This document shows, in pieces, positions 1-5,587 of a stretch of DNA of 5,587 nt. The DNA comes from CAYJRR01 sp964372275 [NCBI: uncultured bacterium] (GTDB lineage Bacteria > CAYJRR01). Position numbers and translations under genes: made by a program. Each line of letters begins with the position of its first letter. Within the stretch, counting starts at the first letter, position 1. Where the stretch lies: the NCBI GenBank assembly GCA_964372275.1, contig CAYJRR010000194.1:1-5587 (forward strand), in the 5' to 3' direction. Below the pieces are notes generated by a model. That model was given only the letters and a program-made list of their open reading frames with translations. It did not search any database and was not told where the DNA came from.

Positions 1-1412
<1,412 letters not shown>

Positions 1413-1428
1413 GGGGGAGGGCAGTGTA
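1413..1428 (-). promoter_or_regulatory. Putative -10 element for a leaderless acs transcript
   Basis: On the minus strand TACACT (1428-1423) lies 10 bases before the acs ATG, followed by GCC and a run of pyrimidines. No Shine-Dalgarno is present. TACACT matches four of six positions of the TATAAT consensus. A weak TTTGCG lies 17 bases further upstream. A -10 element this close would start the mRNA at or within a few bases of the ATG. The same nine bases, TACACTGCC, stand just before the aat start. This is inference from position and recurrence. Confidence 0.4.
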
Positions 1429-1482
1429 TGCGCGCGACGCCGCGCCGCAAACCGGACGGGTCACGAAGCGACCGCCGGCGAA

Positions 1483-1511
1483 CCGGCCGGGACATTCGAT
1501 GCGCCGGCCGG
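1483..1511. repeat. Paired CCGGCCGG palindromes in the acs/zincin divergent region
   Basis: Two copies of the 8-base palindrome CCGGCCGG occupy 1483-1490 and 1504-1511. Their starts are 21 bp apart, about two helical turns, and a related CGCCGGCG lies at 1473-1480. They sit about 125-150 bp upstream of the predicted sigma-54 transcription start, a usual distance for enhancer-binding protein sites. They could also pair with each other as a hairpin in a minus-strand transcript. In a GC-rich genome such strings also arise by chance, so a role as an operator is speculative. Confidence 0.25.
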
Positions 1512-1609
1512 GTGTTTTTGGCCCACCCCGAGCGGTCCAGTGGCCGAAACGACACCCCCCCCGGATCGCCAACCCCTTGAAATCGCTCCGGCCGAGCCGA
1601 GGTGACGGA

Positions 1610-1624
1610 TGGCACGGCGGTTGC
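1610..1624 (+). promoter_or_regulatory. Sigma-54 (RpoN) type -24/-12 promoter for the zincin-like gene
   Basis: TGGCAC at 1610-1615 is followed after five bases by TTGC at 1621-1624. This gives the invariant GG (1611-1612) and GC (1623-1624) exactly 10 bases apart, as in the consensus TGGCAC-N5-TTGC. Only the base after TTGC (G in place of A/T) departs from the extended consensus. Transcription would begin near 1636, leaving a leader of about 40 bases that contains a good Shine-Dalgarno. Both the site and its spacing to the gene are coherent. Sigma-54 promoters require an activator ATPase, so the downstream gene would be tightly conditional. Confidence 0.6.
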
Positions 1625-1653
1625 GAAACCGTCGATTCCATCGGCGCTTTCGC
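1623..1653. repeat. 31-bp imperfect palindrome between promoter and start codon
   Basis: GCGAAA at 1623-1628 is matched by TTTCGC at 1648-1653. Inside, CGAT (1633-1636) pairs with ATCG (1640-1643) around a TCC loop. The intervening positions add C-G, G-C and a G-T wobble, with one C-C mismatch, giving about 13 pairs. It overlaps the predicted -12 element and starts upstream of the predicted +1. If the sigma-54 start is right, the full hairpin would not form in RNA, so an operator-like DNA site is the better reading. If the real start lies upstream, it would be a leader hairpin just before the Shine-Dalgarno. Confidence 0.35.
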
Positions 1654-1657
1654 GGGT

Positions 1658-1666
1658 GGAGGGGAG
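1658..1666 (+). promoter_or_regulatory. Ribosome binding site deciding the zincin-like gene start
   Basis: GGAGGGGAG ends 9 bases before the ATG at 1676. A second purine run, AGGGG at 1671-1675, directly abuts the ATG and is too close to act. This supports 1676 over the longer in-frame starts upstream. Confidence 0.7.
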
Positions 1667-1675
1667 CCGGAGGGG

Positions 1676-2404
1676 ATGCGGACGGGACGGAGATCGACGG
1701 GGACGGCATGGGCGCTCGCCGCCGCGCTCCTCGTCGCCGGGACGGGCGTTCCATCGCCGGCGGCCGCACGCACCCGGGAGACGTCCTCACCCACGATCTC
1801 GGATTCGGTCCGGCGCCACGCCTTCCTCGCCGACGTGATGCTCGTGTTGGAGCGGAGCCGATCGCCGATCGCCGCCAACACGACGCAGGCGATCCATGAC
1901 GGCCTTCTGGAGATCGACACGCTCGACCGCCTCACGGTCGAGGACTGCCGGCAGCTGATCGACGAGAACCCCCGCCAGTGGCAGGGGCTCGCGGCCGCCG
2001 ACGACTGCGTCGCCGGCCCGAACGGACGGGCGCGCGTCCCGGCCGCGATCCTGGCGCGCGTCTCCGGTTTTCAGCACGAGAACCGCGTCTACCTGAATCG
2101 TTCGGTGAACCCGTCGGACGCGGCGGTGACCGTCGTCCACGAAGCCAATCACGTCGCCAACGGGACGCACCATCGCTACGCCACCGACGCGCAGAAGCTC
2201 GAGGAGGAGTACCGCGCCTACTGGGTGGCGATCGTCTACGCCGACGGTCGCGCGCCGGGCGCCGGTTACCTCGCCTGGCTGAAGGGCTGGATCATCCAGC
2301 AGTACGGCCTGCGCGGCGTCTCCCCGGGCGAACTTCCGGACCTGCCGAGCGGGATCCTCGAGAACCGCTTCGACGCGACGACCACCGTCGCCGTCGACGG
2401 CTAA
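1676..2404 (+). CDS. Exported zincin-like protein with HEANH motif, family not recognised
   Basis: The 242-residue product begins with a typical export signal: basic start (MRTGRR), hydrophobic stretch at about 11-22, and a likely cleavage after PAAA (28-31). The mature part is mostly soluble. VTVVHEANHVANG (residues 151-163) contains HExxH at 155-159, the zinc-binding and catalytic signature of gluzincin-type metallopeptidases, and acidic EEEYRAYW follows at 176-183, so E177 or E178 could be the third zinc ligand. Two cysteines only (C91, C111) could form a disulfide after export. A WLKGWIIQQYGLRGVSP segment follows near the C-terminus. I do not recognise the family and infer a zinc-dependent, possibly peptidase, function from the motif alone. 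Start choice: the ATG at 1676 has GGAGGGGAG at 1658-1666 (9-base gap) and opens directly into the signal peptide; longer in-frame starts add non-protein-like sequence overlapping acs. A sigma-54-like promoter lies upstream. Confidence 0.85.
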   Translation: MRTGRRSTGTAWALAAALLVAGTGVPSPAAARTRETSSPTISDSVRRHAFLADVMLVLERSRSPIAANTTQAIHDGLLEIDTLDRLTVEDCRQLIDENPRQWQGLAAADDCVAGPNGRARVPAAILARVSGFQHENRVYLNRSVNPSDAAVTVVHEANHVANGTHHRYATDAQKLEEEYRAYWVAIVYADGRAPGAGYLAWLKGWIIQQYGLRGVSPGELPDLPSGILENRFDATTTVAVDG

Positions 2405-2442
2405 AAAAGGTTCGAGCCGACGGTCGCCCGCCGGCTCGAACC
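2403..2442 (-). terminator. Intrinsic terminator of the minus-strand pilus-domain gene, overlapping the opposing stop codon
   Basis: A perfect 11-bp inverted repeat (GGTTCGAGCCG at 2409-2419, CGGCTCGAACC at 2432-2442) encloses a 12-base loop. Read on the minus strand, the hairpin starts 25 bases after the TAA of the gene at 2468-2875 and is followed by TTTTTT (2408-2403), a textbook Rho-independent layout. The plus-strand side is followed by C-rich sequence without a T-run, so termination of the zincin-like gene here would be weaker, though the stem may still stabilise its mRNA 3' end. The A-run is part of that gene's TAA stop (2402-2404). Confidence 0.85.
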
Positions 2443-2467
2443 CCCTCCCCGGTCTGACCCAAGTGCG

Positions 2468-2875
2468 TTAGTTCGTGGCGTCGGGCGGTGCGACGGGCGG
2501 CAGCTCGTCGACGTTCACCAGAATCGGTTCCAGCGTCGGCGAGGACGCGACCGCCGGCTCCTCCACGACGATCTCGTACTCGATGCGCTTGTGGGGCTCG
2601 CGAAGGCTCCAGGTCGAAACGATCGTCCGTCCCGGCGACGTGGTGCGCAGGCTGACCGAGCGAAGCGATTCGTCCATCTCGGCCATCGCCACGTGCCGGT
2701 CGGCGGTGCGCGCGCGTCCGATGAAGAAGCCGGGCTGGAGGTGGAGCTCACTCCCGATCGGGACGCGCAGCACCTCGTGCCGGATCAGCAGCGCTTCGGC
2801 CGCGTTCGCGCTTCCCGCCCACGTCGTCGCCGCCACGGCGAGGACCCACGCCACCACCATCGCGATCTTTCTCAT
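2468..2875 (-). CDS. Small exported protein with secretin/pilus N-terminal-like domain
   Basis: The 135-residue product has an export signal (MRK, hydrophobic core about 5-20, cleavage near SANA at 22-25). Residues about 36-104 show the pattern of the N-terminal domain shared by CpaC/RcpA-type pilus secretins and related proteins: LRVPIGSELHLQ, then I.RA..AD..VA, then a strand-rich SLRSVSLRTTSPGRT segment with the Gly-Arg-Thr turn, then STWS and a final IEYEIVV strand. A proline- and acid-rich tail (105-135) follows. Full secretins are several times longer and carry the pore domain, which is absent, so this is a stand-alone domain, probably periplasmic; partner unknown. Assignment comes from pattern memory, not a search. 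The ATG at 2875 is preceded by AAGGGAGAGG (2888-2879), a good ribosome site. It has its own candidate promoter upstream and a clear terminator downstream, so it is a single-gene unit. Confidence 0.8.
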   Translation of the reverse strand: MRKIAMVVAWVLAVAATTWAGSANAAEALLIRHEVLRVPIGSELHLQPGFFIGRARTADRHVAMAEMDESLRSVSLRTTSPGRTIVSTWSLREPHKRIEYEIVVEEPAVASSPTLEPILVNVDELPPVAPPDATN

Positions 2876-2948
2876 CCGCCTCTCCCTTCGAATCGCTCGC
2901 GGTCCGTTGCCGATGGAGGACGCAGCAAGGGATGGACCACGGAGGGCT

Positions 2949-3090
2949 TAATTCGTGACAGAAGGTTACGGTAAAGATTCTAATGAAATACTAGCAGGAT
3001 AGTCCATCGATAAAACCGATCATCGCCAAGTTTCGCGTTGTACGGTCACACAATTTGGAAAACAGGTCCCAGTTTGAGGAGTTTGTGTCG
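2949..3090. other. AT-rich intergenic island
   Basis: About 140 bases here are clearly poorer in G+C than everything around them, with runs such as TTCTAATGAAATACTAG and AATTTGGAAAACAG. No convincing open reading frame, RNA gene or repeat was seen. It lies between the divergent pilus-domain gene and aat, and holds the candidate promoter for the former. The simplest reading is a promoter region with easily melted DNA; a small RNA or remnant of transferred DNA cannot be excluded. Confidence 0.5.
2977..3006 (-). promoter_or_regulatory. Candidate sigma-70-type promoter for the pilus-domain gene
   Basis: On the minus strand TGGACT (3006-3001; four of six match TTGACA) is followed after 18 bases by TAGAAT (2982-2977; five of six match TATAAT). 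It lies in the AT-rich island and would start a transcript near 2970, giving a leader of about 95 bases to the ATG at 2875. AT-rich sequence raises the chance of a fortuitous match. Confidence 0.4.
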
Positions 3091-3117
3091 CAGTGCGGGC
3101 GGCCGGACGGGCGGCGC

Positions 3118-3131
3118 TACACTGCCGTTCC
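3118..3131 (+). promoter_or_regulatory. Putative -10 element for a leaderless aat transcript
   Basis: TACACT at 3118-3123 ends 8 bases before the GTG at 3132, with no Shine-Dalgarno between. It would place the mRNA start at or beside the start codon. The nine bases TACACTGCC recur in the same place before acs. No good -35 is visible upstream. This supports the 3132 start over the in-frame GTG at 3093. Confidence 0.4.
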
Positions 3132-3716
3132 GTGTCGAAGGGGCCCCCGCTCACCCCCGAGCTGATCGTCACCGCCTACTGCCAGGGGATCTTCCCGATG
3201 GCCGACGAACGCGGCCGCATCGGCTGGTACTCCCCCGATCCACGCGCCGTCTTTCCCCTCGACGCCTTCCACGTTCCGCGCTCGCTGCGGAAGACGATCC
3301 GCCGCGGCGGCTTCGAGGTCCGTGTCGACACGTCGTTCGAAGCGGTGGTCCGCGGCTGTGCCGACCGGGAGTCGACCTGGATCAGCGAGGCGATCGTTCG
3401 CGGCTACACCGAGCTCCACCGCCTGGGGATGGCCCACAGCGTCGAGGCGTGGCGCGAGGGACGGCTGGCCGGCGGCCTCTACGGCGTCGCGATCCGCGGC
3501 GCCTTCATGGGGGAGTCGATGTTCTCCCGCGCCCCCGACGCGTCGAAGGTCGCGTTGGTGGCGCTGGTCGAACGGCTGCGCGAACGGGGCTTTCGTCTGC
3601 TCGACAGCCAGATGCCGACGGAGCACCTGCGGCGCTTCGGGCAGGTGGTGATCCCGCGGGAGGAGTACCTACGAAGGCTCGCGGCGGCGTTGGAACTTGA
3701 TCGCCGTTTCGGGTGA
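3132..3716 (+). CDS. aat: Leucyl/phenylalanyl-tRNA-protein transferase
   Basis: This cytoplasmic enzyme moves Leu or Phe from charged tRNA to the N-terminal Lys or Arg of proteins, marking them for ClpS/ClpAP degradation (N-end rule). The 194 residues match the short form of the family along their whole length: LTPELIVTAYCQGIFPMAD (7-25), WYSPDPRAVFPL (32-43), FHVPRSLRK (46-54), FEVRVDTSFEAVVRGCA (61-77), the TWIS block (82-85), LGMAHSVEAW (98-107), GGLYGVAI (114-121), GESMFS (127-132), DASKVAL (136-142), LLDSQ (156-160) and IPREEYL (174-180). E128, D158 and Q160 correspond by motif and spacing to the E. coli residues E156, D186 and Q188 implicated in catalysis. Start: GTG at 3132 gives the family-typical N-terminus a few residues before LTPE. 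An in-frame GTG at 3093 has GAGGAG (3076-3081) 11 bases upstream and would add 13 residues of unconserved, Ala/Arg-rich sequence; it remains possible. The gene converges on the ATP-grasp gene. Confidence 0.96.
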   Translation: MSKGPPLTPELIVTAYCQGIFPMADERGRIGWYSPDPRAVFPLDAFHVPRSLRKTIRRGGFEVRVDTSFEAVVRGCADRESTWISEAIVRGYTELHRLGMAHSVEAWREGRLAGGLYGVAIRGAFMGESMFSRAPDASKVALVALVERLRERGFRLLDSQMPTEHLRRFGQVVIPREEYLRRLAAALELDRRFG

Positions 3717-3729
3717 CGGCCGATCCAAT

Positions 3730-3844
3730 GGAAAATGGAAAATGGAGAATGGAAAACCGGCCAATGGTTCCGTTGTCCGTTGGTCATTCGACACCCGCCA
3801 ACGGCTCCATTTTCCGTTGGCCGGTTGTCCATTTTCCATTTTCC
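3730..3844. repeat. Long imperfect palindrome of TGGAAAA units between convergent genes
   Basis: The left arm GGAAAATGGAAAATGGA (3730-3746), then after 8 bases AACCGGCCAA (3755-3764), is mirrored on the right by TTGGCCGGTT (3817-3826), one base, and TCCATTTTCCATTTTCC (3828-3844). Both 17-base and 10-base segments are exact complements. Inside, CCGTTGG (3777-3783) pairs with CCAACGG (3798-3804) around 14 bases, and a further CCATTTTCC lies at 3808-3816. The left arm is a tandem array of about four TGGAAAA-like units. It fills almost the whole gap between the stops of aat and the ATP-grasp gene. It could end transcription from both sides or be one copy of a dispersed repeat family. Its AT-rich units contrast with the genome. 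Confidence 0.8.
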
Positions 3845-3851
3845 GGATTCC

Positions 3852-5587
3852 TCAAGAACCTTGCGCCGCGGGGGGAACGGTTTCGCCAGGTTTTGACGTC
3901 TCCGGCGGATTCTCGGTGTCGCGCAGCGCGATCACGTTGCCGTTGCCGTTTCCGCCGTTCGTCGGGCCGGTGGTGGCCGCCACGATCGAGTTCGGACCAG
4001 CAGATGCTCGTCCCTCGTCGCGTTGCTTCTCCTTCAGCCGCTTGATCGCCCCGGCCATGATCTCGCCGATCAGGCTCCGGTAGTCGATCCCGGCCGCCTT
4101 GGCGATCAGCACCAGGTCGCTGAAGTCGGGCGTCAGCCCCGGCAGCGGATTGATCTCGATGACGTAGACCTTGCCGTCGGGGGCCATGCGCAGGTCGACC
4201 CGCGCCACGTCGCGGCAGTCGAGCGCCGTGAAGCAGTCGCGGGCCGCCTTCTCCAGCGCCCGCGATTCCGACGGCGTCAGCTTCGCCGGACACTCGTAGG
4301 CGACGTGCTTGTCCCAGTCCTGTTTGATGGCGAAGGAGTAGACCGGGCGCTTGAGCGTCGGATCGGTGAAGACGATCTCCATCGGCGGAAGGACCCGCGG
4401 TCGGCGCTCGCCCAACAGACCGACGGTGAACTCGCGGCCGGTGATGTACTCCTCGACCAGCGCCGGCTGCTGGTAGCGCTCGATCGACTGCTTCACCACC
4501 GCCTTCAGCGTCTCCTCGTCCTCGACGACGCTCTTGTCGCCGATCCCCTTGGAGGTGCCCTCGGCGATCGGCTTCACGATCAACGGGAAGCGCAGCTTCT
4601 TCTCCACCCGCTCGCGACCCGTCTCGAACACCTGGTACTCGGGGGTGTCGATGTCGTGCTGCTTGAGGATCTTCTTGGTGAGACCCTTGTCGAGACAGAG
4701 CGCGAGCGTCGCCGAATCGCTGCCGGTGTAGGGGATGTTGAGCAGCTCGCAGAGGGCCGGGATCAGCGCCTCGCGGTTGCGCCCGCGGGCGTACTCCTTC
4801 ATCCCTTCGGCGATGTTGAAGACGAAATCGACGGGGCTGTCGGAGAGGACCCGCGCGAGATCCGAGGTCGCCTCCAGCATCACCACCGTGTGGCCGTAGC
4901 TCTCGATCGCGGCGCGGATGGCGTCGATCGTCTTCGGCGGATCGAACTCCGCCTCCTGGTCCTGGCTCCCGTCCTCGACCGGCGCGACGCGCTTCAGGTT
5001 GTAGGTGAATCCGATCCGGTAGGGGCCGGACGACCTGCGGCGCGGTTTCTTCGCCTTGTCGAGCAGCCCCGTCAGGTTGCAGCGCTGCGCGGCGCTCCCC
5101 AGGATCGCCTGCACCGTCTGCGCGTAGTCCAGCCCCGCGCGCGCGGTCGCGGCGAAGATCCCGGCGGCCGGCTCCAGGGAGGGGAGCGCGTTCACCTCCA
5201 GGAAATGGATCTCGCCGTCGTTGCTCATGCGGAAGTCGACGCGCGCCATGTCCCGGATGTCGAAGGCTCGGATCACGCGTCGGGCCAGCTCCCGCAGGCG
5301 TCCCGAGACCGCGGGGTCGATCTGCGCGGGGCAACGGACCTGCACCAGCTCGGACGCCTCGTTCTTCAGGTGGTAGTCGTAGATCTCGTAGCGTTGCTTG
5401 TACTCCGGGTCGATGACGTATTCGGTCGTCTCCAGCACGCCGTCCGGACCGACGCCGTTGACGAACGGGACCGCGAGGTCCTTGCCGGGGATGAACTTCT
5501 CGACGAGCAGTCCGGCCGGGTAGACCTCGAGCATCTCCTCCAGCACGCGGGCGAGCTGTCCCGGGTCCTCGGCGACGGAGCGGTCGC
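3852..5587 (-). CDS. Tandem ATP-grasp ligase, D-Ala-D-Ala ligase related, N-terminus cut by window edge
   Basis: The frame is open from the window edge to TGA at 3854-3852, giving 577 visible residues. Residues 1-165 are the C-terminal half of one ATP-grasp ligase unit: LVEKFIPGKDLAVPFVNG (27-44), then ARVDFRMSNDGEIHFLEVN (114-132), with the metal-binding D, E and N retained. After a basic linker (about 170-187) a complete second unit follows: substrate domain with YRIGFTYNLK (189-198) and DFVFNIAEG (253-261), the NIPYTGSD block (283-290), LDKGLTKKIL (298-307), nucleotide-binding PLIVKPIAEGTSKGIG (334-349), LVEEYITGREFTVG (376-389) and ARVDLRMAPDGKVYVIEIN (461-479) plus PLPGLTP. A disordered Asn/Gly/Pro/Thr tail (about 520-577) ends it. 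The family joins a carboxylate to an amine using ATP via acyl-phosphate; true Ddl enzymes are single units of about 300-370 residues. The GGxSxE start of classical Ddl is replaced by IGFTYNLK, so cell-wall Ddl function is doubtful; the substrate is unknown. A GTG at 5546 is internal, not the start. Confidence 0.93.
   Translation of the reverse strand, partial: DRSVAEDPGQLARVLEEMLEVYPAGLLVEKFIPGKDLAVPFVNGVGPDGVLETTEYVIDPEYKQRYEIYDYHLKNEASELVQVRCPAQIDPAVSGRLRELARRVIRAFDIRDMARVDFRMSNDGEIHFLEVNALPSLEPAAGIFAATARAGLDYAQTVQAILGSAAQRCNLTGLLDKAKKPRRRSSGPYRIGFTYNLKRVAPVEDGSQDQEAEFDPPKTIDAIRAAIESYGHTVVMLEATSDLARVLSDSPVDFVFNIAEGMKEYARGRNREALIPALCELLNIPYTGSDSATLALCLDKGLTKKILKQHDIDTPEYQVFETGRERVEKKLRFPLIVKPIAEGTSKGIGDKSVVEDEETLKAVVKQSIERYQQPALVEEYITGREFTVGLLGERRPRVLPPMEIVFTDPTLKRPVYSFAIKQDWDKHVAYECPAKLTPSESRALEKAARDCFTALDCRDVARVDLRMAPDGKVYVIEINPLPGLTPDFSDLVLIAKAAGIDYRSLIGEIMAGAIKRLKEKQRDEGRASAGPNSIVAATTGPTNGGNGNGNVIALRDTENPPETSKPGETVPPAAQGS

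Noticed and set aside
1555-1562. Run of eight C residues as a phase-variable tract
   Set aside because: It is intergenic, not at a promoter spacer or inside a recognised coding frame, and is a modest length for a GC-rich genome.
2475-2974. Two plus-strand frames over the pilus-domain gene
   Set aside because: They are shadows. The minus-strand frame has a clear signal peptide, a Shine-Dalgarno and a terminator.
3027-3060. Hairpin or small RNA in the AT-rich island (CCAA/TTGG and TTGT/ACAA)
   Set aside because: The stems are only 4 bp each, too weak to support an RNA feature.
3038-3700. Plus-strand frame of 220 codons overlapping aat, starting in the AT-rich island
   Set aside because: The translation becomes Arg/Pro-rich shadow sequence over aat, and the TTG start has no ribosome site. 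The aat frame matches its family throughout.
3725-3850. CRISPR-like array or satellite
   Set aside because: The units are about 7-8 bases with no spacers, and the arrangement is an inverted rather than a regular direct repeat.
3784-5334. Long minus-strand frame of 516 codons in the right part
   Set aside because: It overlaps the ATP-grasp gene in another frame and its translation is Arg/Gly/Ala-rich without family motifs.

Overview
This is a GC-rich (roughly two-thirds G+C by eye) bacterial chromosomal window with five protein-coding genes, two of them cut by the window edges. Two of the products have export signals. One of these resembles the N-terminal domain of secretin/pilus proteins, which hints at a Gram-negative (diderm) bacterium. 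The phylum cannot be settled from the sequence; an environmental GC-rich lineage such as Acidobacteriota, Planctomycetota or a relative would fit, but that is inference. No tRNA, rRNA, CRISPR array, transposase or phage gene was seen.

Layout. (1) Positions 1-1412, minus strand: the first 470 residues of acetyl-CoA synthetase (acs), running off the left edge. (2) 1413-1675: a divergent intergenic region with a leaderless-type -10 element for acs, paired CCGGCCGG palindromes, a near-perfect sigma-54 (-24/-12) promoter pointing right, and a 31-bp palindrome. (3) 1676-2404, plus: an exported protein of 242 residues with a zincin-type HEANH motif, of unrecognised family. (4) 2468-2875, minus: a small exported protein of 135 residues with a CpaC/RcpA-like N-terminal pilus-domain pattern. 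It converges on gene 3, and the hairpin plus T-tract between them ends inside the stop codon of gene 3. (5) 2876-3131: an intergenic region with an unusually AT-rich island of about 140 bp. (6) 3132-3716, plus: leucyl/phenylalanyl-tRNA-protein transferase (aat). (7) 3717-3851: a long imperfect palindrome built from TGGAAAA-type units, between two convergent genes. (8) 3852-5587, minus: a tandem ATP-grasp ligase related to D-Ala-D-Ala ligase. It carries the end of one ligase unit and a complete second unit, and runs off the right edge.

The genes do not form one pathway. acs handles acetate activation, aat works in the N-end rule degradation pathway, the two small exported proteins act outside the cytoplasm, and the ATP-grasp protein probably makes a peptide-like bond on an unknown substrate. 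No two adjacent genes point the same way, so no operon is visible. The most notable points are the sigma-54-like promoter of the zincin-like gene, the shared TACACTGCC element just upstream of the SD-less starts of acs and aat (suggesting leaderless mRNAs), the double ATP-grasp ligase, and the palindromic repeat between convergent genes.
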